A DNA stretch of 64,000 nt from contig CM034398.1 of assembly GCA_019925095.2 (NCBI GenBank), positions 5,223,001 to 5,287,000 on the forward strand. Reading direction: 5' to 3'. The notes below the pieces were generated by a model. That model was given only the letters and a program-made list of their open reading frames with translations. It was not told where the DNA came from and ran no database searches. This stretch comes from Dendrolimus kikuchii (Eukaryota > Arthropoda > Insecta > Lepidoptera > Lasiocampidae). This document shows positions 35,001-45,644 of the stretch, one piece after another; within the stretch, counting starts at the first letter, position 1, and the number at the start of each line of letters is the position of its first letter. Both the position numbers and the translations under genes were made by a program.

Positions 35001-38000
35001 AATGGTGAATGAAAAAAAAATGGCAAAACGAATCGCAACAAATTTTTAAATTCAAGTTTTACGGGCAGGTTTCCTAATTGGACAAGTACATTAACAATCT
35101 GCCCGTAAAACTTCAAGTTTAAATTTTGTTGCGATTCGTTTTTTCACTTGTCCGTTAAGTTTCAGCAGACATTTCGATTTTTCGCAGGTTTACTGCAAAT
35201 TATGATTTGGTTAGGGTAGGTACATTTCGAGTAATGCATTTTTTATTTAAACATATTTTATTTTATCAAACAAAGAAACTGAATTCGATCCGAAACCTAT
35301 AAAAACATCGATAGTCTGCTCTAACATCCGCCTCTCACCACGTCTAGTCTTTTATGCTACTCCTCCACGCGGCCGTAACGCTTTTTGGTGACAGAAAAAT
35401 CCTAAGACCCTATATAGAAGTTTCAGTTTTAAAAAAATGTATTCTAAATCTGTAACAATATAATATTATCTACTTATTGACAGCTTCCGTGTTTGAGCAA
35501 GCGAAGTCTTAGCTGGCCGAACTCGCTGGAACGCAGACACTCCGCGTTCGATTCCTAGCATGGTAAATTTCGGAAACGAACTTTCTGTCTTTTGCTATGG
35601 TCTGGATGTCTGGGATCGACCCCAAAGTGATCCGTTGTATATTAAGTTTGGGTATATACAATGTGTGTGTTTGAATACCGATTAATTATTATTACAGATC
35701 TCGAGAATAAATAAATGTCTGCCGATATCAGCAATATTTTCAATATTTGCTTTTACAATGTTACGCGAATTGCAGATGTAAAGGGACGATAAATCCAATT
35801 ATTGTTATTTACGGTTAAAAAACAATATTATATTGTTCTTTAACAGACTCGGACCGGGGCGGTAAGAATAATAATTTAAAAACATACGTTTCCGCACTAT
35901 TGGTGATCTTGTGCGACTGCAGGGAGAGACTTTCTCATGGCTTGCAGCTAAAAAACAAAATATAGGTAATTTGAATGTACCTCATTCAGATTTTTCAAAC
36001 ATCGTGCTCCTTCAAATATTTGAATTTATATAATATTCTAATTGCGGGCAATCGTAATATTTCGATAGATTTTATGCCCTTTGAAGGAATATAATATAAT
36101 TTTTTTGTACGACGAAAAATATTTCAGGCAGCGTACTATAAAATTCTAAAAACGCCATGTCTGTACGTTGAAACTTAAAAAAAAACCAACTGCAATAGAC
36201 TATGTAAACGACGGAGAAAACGATGCATTTTTTTAGGTTTCCTGTTTGTTGGGCATTCACGTAAAAACTATTGGGACGATTTCGATGCGATTTTCGCTGA
36301 TCGACAGCAAATTCTTAGACTTAAAATCTGCGCTACTTTCTATCCCGGGAATCCATCGGGAATTTTCCCGGGAGCGGTTTAAAGTCGTTCGGGTGCATAG
36401 TAATTAGCTTATTCCGGCACAGTTTTCACTAAAAGGATAGCTACATTCTTTTTTAATGCTGCGATACATTGTGTCCCGAGAATACCATGGCAATTTCAAG
36501 TCAAGCGTGGACGAAGTCGCGGGCATATTCTAGTTATCTATATTACTGCTGGCTGGATTGGCTAGATCAGTATGATACAATACTCTCACAGACTAGCAAC
36601 GTGAAATAATTCCCCTTGAGCTAATATCGGGTTTCGTACGGTGTGAGAGTTCCAGTGGCCTATTTACTGTCCCCCCTACCCCTTCCACTTTTCCCTCCCC
36701 CCAAACCCATTGTCGTCTGTCTTATCCTAGAGCAATTTGAATGAATATGAATATCCATCTTTTGAGGTCCATGGATTTCAATAGACAATGAAGCTTCTTT
36801 TAGAACTGATAGCCTAACCAAAATGTGTTTTATCCGTCCAGGAACGGAGAAAGAATACAATTTCCTGCGGCCGGGCTGCCTGTCGTAAGAGGCGACAAAA
36901 TAACCCACAGCCAGGTGGTAGGGCATTTGCCCGCCTGAATGGCTACCACCCCTGGTCTAAAGTATGTCGCCATAACAACCTTGAGTTGTATTCCGGCATT
37001 AGTGACCAGGTTCCAGTTTCCCTTAAGAGAGCAGCAGCGCATTTGTAGCACCTTTGGTGTTGCAAATGTCCATAGGCGATGGTAACCGCTTCCCATCGGG
37101 TGGGCCGTCTGCCTGTCTGCTGAACTCCAGCAATAAAAAAATATAAAAAAATGTGATGTGCGTAAAATTAAAAAGTTCTTTAAATTATAAACATAACATT
37201 ACAGGATTCACGTTGCGATGATACTTGTGCCATCTGCATTGTCAATATGTTGGGAGTTGTTTCTCTTCTTACCGTCAGTTTCTTGTTGACAGGCGTCAAT
37301 AACGGCTTACCGTAACCAGTGTTGCTGCGATCTATATACAACGAAAACATTACATCTATGAAATTGTCGTACTTTATTATTCAGTCGCTATTTAATTTTA
37401 ATAATAAAGTCGCAGAAGCGACTCCGTGGCACTTCAAAAGAAAAGTTCCTTAAGTGTAGAGTACGCATAAACTAAAGCTCCAGGAATAAAAGTACTAAAA
37501 GCTGCGATGTATGTACAATCTTATAACAATAATTTAATCTATAATAATTTTTATGTCTATTTGACTTCCCATTTGAAAATATATATTCCGGTTTACTTCT
37601 ATATCTTAGTTTTATTGCAAAACTCACATGTCTCACAAACTTTTTTAATCCATTCTAAGGTTGTCCAGACGAAATTACTTTTAGTGCGCCTATTGTTTTC
37701 TTAATTTATGTTTCTGGAACTGTATCTTAATATTAAGCAATAAAATATATACTACTAGTTGCGCCCCGCGGTTTCACCCGCGTGGTGGTGGAAAACCACA
37801 AAACCACACTATAAGTTTAATAATAATAGCCTATGTGTTATTCTAATGTGTAACCTATATTATTGTAAGTTTCATCAAAATCCATTCAGTAGCTTTTGCG
37901 TGAAAGAGTAACAAACATACATTCTTACAAACTTTCGCGTTTACAATATTAGTAGGATTGTATTCTATTTTTGATTTGTCGAGAAGTCGTACAGCACTAA

Positions 38001-41000
38001 GCTGATTTAGCTTAGTCTTTTTTACGTTTGTTGTTTTTGAACACACCAATATCATCCCATATGCACAGTAGTATAAACGCAAAAGGTTTGGTGTATTTAA
38101 TTTCAAAAAAATATTGGTAAGTTTAGTTCATATAGGGTGACCTATACCATTGTTGGCATTCCACCCAAGAACTGGCACCTAGTCAGTTTATTCAAGATAT
38201 TTTTTTTTTGTAATCATACAATAATATTATTACATTTGTATAGCCATAAATGATATGAATAAATGAATAATGCGCCAATTATGGGAGACGCCAACAATAG
38301 TTAGTTTGGCCCTAAATGAGTAAGAGAAAGCACTAACTTGGCGGTGTTGGTGTGATCACAATCGAGCTTTTCTTTGTCTGCTCCTTCGAGTTATGTGGCA
38401 GTATTTCCACGAGCTCCACGCCTTTCGCGTTTACGCTGTTCAATAACTTGGAGCGAGCTAGAAAATGAGGTTAATGACACATTTGTTCGTAACTCAATGT
38501 ATTGCTTCAGTGATCTCGGCGCAGCGGAGGCGATAATACACTCGAGCTTAAAATTACATACATACATAACTTCACGCCAGTTCCCTTGCGGGGTAGGCAC
38601 GAGCAACAGGGCGCCATTTAGGCTTATTCTTACACACCTCACTTGCTTCTTTGACATTCATAAATCTTGTCATGCACGCTCGTCTGTTCTTAAGGCTCCT
38701 GGCATCACCTTCTCCTAGTACACGATCAATTTGATTATGGAAGGTGTGTCGTGGCCTTCCACGACTTCTGCATCCATCCATTTTTGCATTGTATATCTGT
38801 TTAGTTATTCTTTCATCGTGCATTCTTTCCACATTCCCGAACCACCGGAGCATTAATTTCCTTACCTTCACCCCGACACTCTCTTTGAGACCAACTCTTT
38901 TTCTTACTTCGGTATTACGAACGCGGTCCGCGAGCGTCACTCCGCAGGGCTTAAAATTCTTCCATGATAAAATGAAATCGTAAGTATGGTCACGTGCTTA
39001 TTACAGGGTGGCTGACCATGCTGTTGACGTAGACTAAGCGAAGCCCGTGAAGGGCATCGCAACACGCAGATTGGCCATCGAAAGCTGCTGTATAGGCACC
39101 AAAACTGAGAAGCTTCCAGCGACTAAAACACCACGTCACTGGAGGGTAGTTGCCCTCCGGGTTGAAGCCCAGAAAAAGAGTTTTAACTCGACACTCCAAA
39201 AAAACTCTATCCAAAGCAGTTGAAGACCTGATTACGTCGTGCTTATGCTTGCAATTAATTAATTAGATCATAGAATTCCAAGGTCTCCAGCGAGCACTGG
39301 GCATACTACCAGGCTGTGGACAAAGCTACAATAGTTTCATATAAAATCAGTATTATGGTCTAGAGAGCAGTGCCATAAATAGCCTTTTATGCGCCCTATG
39401 CGAGCTTCTATAACTGTGCCCTTATTTTTTTTTAGATATTATAGGTACCCTAGCTAGAGCAATGCTATGTATAGGCCTACTTTATTTCATTCAGGGTGAT
39501 AAAACAACACACAAGGACCTTGGTATTAGTGGACCAATTATCTAATATTTTGAAGGAAAAATCTATTTTTTTAAAGAACTAGAACAAAAAAAATGAGCGC
39601 GATGTTTTGTCTAATTTAACAAACGTTTTTGATGATACTGGCATGTAGGTACGTATGTGTTGGAATCGAGCACTAGGGGCGCAGCGGGAACTTATCAGGA
39701 GCAAACCGAAAAAATAATAGTCCTGCCTGGTCTGGCCATTCTTGCGCCCCCCAGAGTCTACGCCCTGTGCCTGGGCACCGGTGGCACCGCCCTATTTACG
39801 GCACTGCTTGAGAGCAACAGCTCAGGAAAGGTTGAAAATCACTGGATTCGTGGATACCGAGAGTGTTATAATACTCACTGTCCAAAACACGGTCGGACGC
39901 CCCTTTAGTAGGTGCCTTCAATTTCTCTGGCACATGTTGGCTCCCATCAGACATCTCGCTCATAGTGCAAGCTAGAAACGAAATACTTTACTATGAGTTA
40001 TTATGTGTCTTTATCAAAGAACTAGCGGCCCGCCCTAGCTTCGCACGTGTATCTAAGAAGATTTCTTTATAGCCTATATCAACCGGGGATAGTGTAGCTT
40101 GCCAGCAGTGAAAGAATTTTACAAATCGGTTTAGTAGTTTCGGAGCCTATTCAATGCAAACAAACAATCAAATCTTTCCTCTTTATAATATTAGTATAGA
40201 TGCATTTAATGATAAACTCTTTAGTAAATACTAAAAGACATTTTTAAAGAATTGCCTCATTAATGCCATCTATATTAGAAATTAAGTACGTTAAAAGATA
40301 AATTTGACATTTTTGAAATTCCGTATAAACAACTTTAAACTTTGCCCGGAATCGATTTGTTTATTGGCTTGCTGAATACTATAATATACTATGACGCGGT
40401 TGAGCCATGTTGGCCATGGGTTCACAGGGCCTGGAAGTGGCCTTGCGAGGCCCACGCCTGCCACGGCTAGTCAAGAGGCTAATAAGACCTAACCTGCCCG
40501 TAGCACTGGCATAAGGCGCAGGACGGAACACCCGGGGATCTGTTGGTTTTAGTGGGTATCCCTAACTGGGGAGGAGTGGTAATAGCATGGCACCAGTTCT
40601 GACTGGGCATGCTAGTGCCAATCCCGATCTGGCGTATCCCTCATACGGGTCCCGAACTATCCCCCCTCAAGGCTCTGCCCTTGTAGCGGCTTATGGCCCT
40701 CAATCGCATTTCCCCTGGCTAAAAAAAATCGTTTCACAAGGCCGCGGCCCGGCCGATGGTGATACCACGCAAAAAGCGTGAAAAGGTTAGTATTGAGCTA
40801 ATTGTGTGTCATGCGATGAGTGAAAGTTCCGAACTTCCAATAGACCACTTCCCCTTCTCCATATGCCATTCCCCCACCTCATCCCTATCTATTCCATATC
40901 CCATTATTGGGTTATGATAAAAGTTTAAAGGAATGTGTTAGATTTTTTTTTTGTATTTATGCTCTTATGTTATAGTTAATATATTTTTTAGTAACGGTTT

Positions 41001-43126
41001 GTCTTTAAAAGTGCGACTTGTAACTCATCATCTATGAATATACTTTACAAATTTTTTTAAGCCGACTGATAAAAATACAAGAGCATTTTTATTTTAATAA
41101 ACAATGATTATTGTCGTTACATGTATCGGTGAGCTCGAAAGGCCTTTCCGGGGTTTTTGCACGAGAAGCGGTACTTCCAGTACTCGGGGTCCCTGCATTA
41201 TAAAACAAAAATACAAATGAAGTCTTAATTGAGATGTTCTACAAAAACAAGAACAGACTGATGGCGCCACCTGTGATGCAGATTATTACGAGTAAAGTTG
41301 CCATACGTCCGGAATTTTCCGAACATGTCCAGTAATGCAGGTCTTTGCTCAGTATGCGGGGTGAATTCAACACAGTGCGTAATTTCCACAATTAAGATAA
41401 AGAAATAATTAAAAAATCCTATTTATTATAATAATATTCAATTGGTTATTGGCACTGGACTGGATTACTGGATGGAATGGGTTAACATTGGCGTAGTCAC
41501 AGACATGTGGAGCGGCTGGGAAGAGAGAAACGCCTCACCTCCACCCGCGTACATTCAAACACCCCCCAGTGTAGAGTGTACCCGGCAAGAGAACTTTCTA
41601 GAGTTAGTTACGTTTTCTCACATAACAATTTTTTTTTTAAATAAGTCCGGGATTTACTCCGGAATTTCGATTTATTGGTCTGGTAACCCTAGTTACGAGT
41701 TACGTTTCTCACTGGGCGATTATCATTCTTTCGTATTCTTCTTCCATATTAAAAGCATTATTATATTTCAAGACCTATCCAATGGATGAGACATACAAGA
41801 AACAGATTGTCAAACATGATAAAATTACAAGTGTAGATTTTATATATTTAGCTATAGAAACCTGCAACAAGGAGAACTGATCTACTGGTTGAAAATAAAA
41901 TCTTACTCTGCCTGCTTCGTGGTTTATTTTCCTTGCGTATTTCACGCCCTACTCGTCCTGTTACCACCATACCTTTTATTTCTTGTCTCAACCCTGAAAT
42001 ATGACATTTAAATTGTAACAATGGAAAGAGAGGTACGAGTGAGAGTAGGTTATGCCCGCTTCCCCCGCTCCGCCAACAATAAAAAGTAAAATTTATTTGT
42101 TGTTCTATTTTTATCGTTCCGCAGGGAGGTTCATTAAAGCACCTTAAGAAATCCTCACGACTGTCTATTCGACGCATGGTATGTGCGGTTATAAGACTTG
42201 CGCCCCCTCGATTTATTTAAATAATATTGATAAAGAAGTCACAGAGCATGTATTTTATGATGATCGGCCATTTAAAGAAAAGAAACGTACATAGACAATA
42301 CATACTATAGGGTTGTGTCAAATTTATGTTTTATTGCATTCCATTTTACAGTATTTGACAGTCAAATATTCTGAGAAACTTTTTATCATAAGAACCTTCA
42401 CAGGCTCCTTGATATTATATGAGTGTACTACGTTATGACGTCATCGTTATAACGAGACAAATAGCTTATAAATTATTATTTACACAGAAATTAAAATTAT
42501 TTTAATGGGGAAATTTGGAATAAAAGTTTATAGCAAGGTATTGTTTAAAAACATAGCCATTCATGTTTTAAATTTTATTTTAAAATGTATCAAATATCCA
42601 CTTGTATAGTTCTCGCAATCCACGAACGGGCTTTAAATGTAGTAAACACGTATATTTTGTGTGCATGAGACCAAAAGCAGGCGTGTGATTGAACGGCACG
42701 ATCGCAACTGATCGTTCCGTCAGACAAGCACACTACTGCAGTGTTCTTCTACACCAACTACGGCTAAAGCTTCACCTTCATGGATTGCAAGAATTGTAAC
42801 AATAACATATAAATGTAGTGTATAATTGCTTGCTAGCTCGTACAAATCTATGCCGCTTCGGTGTTTTAAAGATAATAAAAATATCACATTTATTTATTTT
42901 CTAACACAGTTGATTTTACTGTCACTACCCATCTCCCATTCTATCCAGCATAATCCATTCACTCATATTACGTCATTCTCTTATTATCATTCTTTCATCA
43001 TCATTCGTTCATACATTCGCAATCTCTGTTCAATAAAAAAAGGAAATAAAACATGGTTAACTTACGAGAGGCGTTACTCTCTCTATACTTAAAGTTAGGC
43101 GTAGGCGCAGACCAGGCTGGTGACAT
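29027..43126 (-). CDS. Unrecognised basic, Ser-rich, probably disordered protein; 12-13 exons, about 437-482 aa
   Basis: Exons: 43066-43126 (ATG at 43126), 41121-41192, 39879-39971, 38338-38457, 37203-37331, 35888-35947, 34277-34354, 33336-33428, 32791-32880, 31813-31908, 31648-31716, a probable exon 30644-30778, and 29594 downwards. Each intron has GT/AG ends and splits the codon after base 1, so all internal exons are multiples of three. The 3' end is open: the frame stops at 29242, with a hydrophobic last 25 residues that may only be read-through into an intron, or it splices to 29027-29070 (ends GLNWISWK, with AATAAA overlapping the stop). The product is rich in Ser, Lys, Arg and Pro, with blocks such as GYGKPLLTPVNKKLTVRR and RQRSLDSRIPRPY. 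No catalytic motif was seen. Candidates such as a cytoskeletal or nuclear scaffold protein are guesses. Introns hold many repeats. Confidence 0.62.
30045..30330. repeat. GC-rich block with repeated palindromic motifs
   Basis: Variants of 'ccggctggccgcag' (30085), 'ccggctagccgcat' (30246) and 'gcggttagccgca' (30300) recur in an AT-rich intron. atgcacta.gt.gcga occurs at 30049 and 30123. It resembles subterminal repeats of a DNA transposon. No transposase frame was seen. Confidence 0.5.
33730..33900. mobile_element. Repeat fragment, probably LINE-derived
   Basis: GC-richer stretch after a (TA)n run: ccctatcacccagggatagcaatag .. ctcgaacccactaacc. No coding motif; assignment by composition only. 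Confidence 0.3.
34440..35020 (+). mobile_element. LINE 3' end (non-coding)
   Basis: GC-rich start (tgggctttgtggcgaagcc..ggacctgactccgggagcc) and a terminal A-rich tail (34993-35020). Style matches R1/Jockey 3' UTRs, but no protein motif was seen. Confidence 0.5.
35025..35143. repeat. Large near-perfect inverted repeat (~43-bp arms)
   Basis: Left arm about 35025-35067 and right arm about 35099-35143 share aaacgaatcgcaacaaa.tt.aaa.t.aagttttacgggcag. Spacer about 31 bp. Fold-back MITE or recently duplicated hairpin. Confidence 0.75.
35500..35685 (+). mobile_element. tRNA-derived SINE
   Basis: B-box-like 'gcgttcgattcctagc', then cggaaacgaactttctgt and tatggtctggatgtctggga, as in the copy at 18280. 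Confidence 0.65.
36257..36530 (-). mobile_element. RTE-like relic (family D2)
   Basis: Inverted unit ending cgtggacgaagtcgcgggcat. Confidence 0.65.
36600..36725. repeat. Repeat Y copy
   Basis: Shared block ccttgagctaat..gggtttcg..cg.tgtgagagttcc, then a CT-rich tract. Lies about 100 bp before a repeat A copy. Confidence 0.5.
36832..37150 (+). mobile_element. Repeat A, full-length copy
   Basis: Conserved start 'atccgtccaggaacgg' and A-rich tail ending at 37150. Confidence 0.8.
37755..37960 (+). mobile_element. RTE-like relic (family D3)
   Basis: ctagttgcgccccgcggtttcacccgcgtgg to aatattagtaggattg, the typical start and end of lepidopteran RTE relics. Confidence 0.7.
38558..38952 (-). mobile_element. 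RTE-like LINE 3' end (family B)
   Basis: Minus-strand ORF end from [16 protein letters not shown] to ..YPARELA, with a (catA)n tail at 38558-38570. Lies directly beside exon 38338-38457 of the unknown gene. Confidence 0.82.
38990..39650. other. Intron stretch with probable repeat fragments
   Basis: Mixed GC-richer sequence without conserved exon signals or known domain. No gene supported. Confidence 0.35.
40021..40200 (+). mobile_element. RTE-like relic (family D3)
   Basis: actagcggcccgccctagcttcgcacg to tataatattagtatagat. Confidence 0.65.
40385..40790 (+). mobile_element. R1-like LINE 3' UTR fragment
   Basis: GC-rich, contains 'ttttagtgggtatccc' that also occurs in the R1-like 3' UTR at 2649-2664, and ends near an A-run. 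No ORF remains. Confidence 0.5.
40795..40920. repeat. Repeat Y copy
   Basis: ggttagtattgagctaattgtgtgtcatgcgatgagtgaaagttcc followed in part by a CT-rich tract. Confidence 0.5.
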
Positions 43127-44137
43127 TCTGCGCTTACCGCGCCGTGAACATCCTAAAATTCATTATAAATCATTAAACCCAACCAGCCACGCGTAGTCGA
43201 ATGAAGTCCAATTCTAAAGTAGATTTGTTAATAACTAGAATCATCTATTCAATTCTCCTGTGAAAACTTGATTACATGATCCTCACGTGGACTTTTTCAA
43301 TTTACAAAATACAAGGAAATGTTTTTCATTAATCTCGTGTCTTTTTAAGTCTCTCTTCTATTACCCTGAAAATCTTATTAAACAAGTTCATGCAAGAAGA
43401 GATAAGAGTTTCTTTCATGTCCAACCTTACATAGCAGCTGATTTCCAATAAGTATAAACTTTCTATGGCGTTGGAAAATGAAGAGTAACTGCGAGATGTA
43501 GAGTCGAATTTAATGAAAGATTATTTAAAAATATTATTATAATTATAAATTCAGTGTCTGGGTTTTTTTATATATTGATAAGATCGTATGTCCTGCTACT
43601 TTAGTTATTAAAAAAATTAATTAATGAAAATGTACACTGTAGAATAACATATTTTTTTTGTTAGAATTTAACACTTACTAATTCCCAAATTATTAAATCA
43701 ATAATATTTATTTTAGGTAACTAATAAAAAACAAGATTTACATAAAAATAGATTTTATTGAGTTAAGTCCTATATGCATTGTCTTTTATAAACATTCTTT
43801 GCCTATAGTACTCAGTACTAAAACTCATGTGCTAACTAACAGAAATACTTTCATAGTCCGGTAATGACAACACAATACATAAACAAGTGGAGCAGACTCT
43901 ACCTATATATAATCACTAAAATACATTATACAAATGATATACCGCGTTGGAGGATAATAACTTATTTACATTAAAGAAACAATATAACAACAAATAACAT
44001 ACTTCTAAATTAATCAAATACAGTTTTTAGCTTTTATATATAACAATTATACAAGCTGAACTTTTCAAGTGGGCCATCAGGGTTAAAGCTTAAATAGCTA
44101 TACGAAATAGCGAAAAACACTCTTTATAACACATTTT

Positions 44138-44454
44138 ATCCGTGCCGGAACGGAGAAAGAATACAATTTCCTGCGGCCCGGCGGCCTGTCGTAAGAGGCG
44201 ACAAAACAACCCACAGCCAGGTAGTAGGGTATTTGCCCGACTGGATGGCTACCACCCCTGGTCTAGAGTATGCCGCAATAACAACCTTGAGTTGTGTTCC
44301 GGCATTAGTGACCAGGTTCCAGTCTCCCTTAAGAGAGCAGCAGCGCATTTGTAGCACCTTTGGTGTTGCAAATGACCATAGGCGATGGTAACCGCTTTCC
44401 ATCAAGTGAGCCGTCTGCCTGTCTGCTGATCTCCTGCAATAAAAAAAAAAAAAA
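44138..44454 (+). mobile_element. Repeat A, full-length copy
   Basis: Conserved start 'atccgtgccggaacgg' and A-tail at 44439-44454. Confidence 0.8.
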
Positions 44455-44650
44455 TGGAATCTCGAGGCCAATTTTGACCAAAACTAAAGTGGCATCATTT
44501 TAAAAAATTTGATTTGTAATGAATTAATTACTCTTGTCAAAAATTGAATTGTTTGATTTTGTAAAAGAACTTAATTATTTATAAAAAAAAAACAAAGACA
44601 TTGAAACTAAAATACATTATGTAGCAGATCACCACCAACAGGGAGCGTGC

Positions 44651-44723
44651 TCAGAAGGCTGGCTGCATTGCCACGCTGTATGGCAATACTACTTGTTGTG
44701 CAAAATATGAGCCAGCCTTCTGA
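44651..44723. repeat. Nested hairpin with 14-bp outer and 7-bp inner arms
   Basis: tcagaaggctggct (44651-44664) pairs with 44710-44723. Inside, attgcca (44667-44673) pairs with tggcaat (44681-44687). Lies about 920 nt downstream of the RNaseZ stop. Confidence 0.6.
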
Positions 44724-45352
44724 TCACGGGTAGTGTCAAAGAGTTTCTTACCTGTCTTTTGAAAAATAAACACACCTGTATTACCAGGATACTATCCTAA
44801 GTACCCCAACTTTAACCATTGCTACTAATTTCAAATTACCACCTCTTTATAAAGAGATGTCTCCGAACGTATGTTCGAGGTTTTTATTTGTGCATGACCA
44901 AGCAACAGTGCCAACAAAACAAACAAAAGAAATTTGTCTTTCTTGACTTCACGTGAAACAAGATCGTCGAGTGTCAAAATTAATCTCAAATTATTCATGA
45001 AATCTTTACGACTTGTGATCATATGCTTATAAAAATAGGTGCTTATTATATTTGCTGTTTACATCAAAACTTTATATGGATCTGAGATATAGTGAAAATT
45101 ATCATAATTCAAGATTTAAGACCTTTTAATAGACCTTTGAGTTTATAAGACTATCATGATTGTTTCGAATTTTTTAAATAAATAATAATAAAATAAATGT
45201 TTCTCTTAATTTTAAAGGATTTTTTGTTATTAAATTGTATTTAAGTTTAATTTCATTTTAAATATTTTTGAAGGTTGTTGAAAAAAATTGATGTTGTAAA
45301 AGTTTCTTATTTGAAGTCTAGTGCTTTGACCCAAAGGCCTATCAAAAGGTAA

Positions 45353-45358
45353 TTTATT
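45353..45358 (-). terminator. Candidate poly(A) signal for RNaseZ
   Basis: AATAAA on the minus strand, about 290 nt after the stop. Another minus-strand AATAAA lies near 43753. Confidence 0.35.
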
Positions 45359-45644
45359 TTTGTCCTCTTTTTGGTTCTCCTCGTTCACCTGATACAAGAA
45401 AAAAAATATAATACTTGTGCGATTACTGTAAGGTAAGATTTTTAAAGTCCAAGTCTTGGGTTTTCGCCATAGGAACCTTTTTTAAGGACTTTGGGCGTTT
45501 ACTTCAAGAAACCGGTGCATAACCTGGGTGTCAGGAGGATAGTTTAGGATTTGGCCCTGAAGGCCCACTTGAAAAATTCACAATGTATAGTAACAGTCTA
45601 TAAAGCATTTACAATAAACAAAAGGCACTTACATAGTTTTAAAA

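Larger units (their letters stand above)
43127..45644. other. Intergenic: 5' flank of the unknown gene and 3' flank of RNaseZ
   Basis: Holds repeat A at 44138-44454, a nested hairpin at 44651-44723 and a minus-strand AATAAA at 45353-45358, about 290 nt past the RNaseZ stop. The rest is AT-rich with nothing recognisable. Confidence 0.55.

Noticed and set aside
35500..35590. tRNA gene
   Set aside because: Only degenerate A/B boxes, no full cloverleaf; followed by a SINE body.
41442..41789. 115-codon frame and a possible exon near 41535-41610
   Set aside because: Reverse-strand splice signals exist but no phase joins to the neighbouring exons; probably a repeat.
41848..42177. 109-codon frame as first exon of the unknown gene
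   Set aside because: Its only donor gives phase 2, while the next exon needs phase 1; the exon at 43066-43126 fits.
44831..45022. 63-codon frame with a hydrophobic stretch (LFVLLALLLGHAQ)
   Set aside because: Lies in the RNaseZ 3' flank; no support beyond an open frame and chance hydrophobicity.
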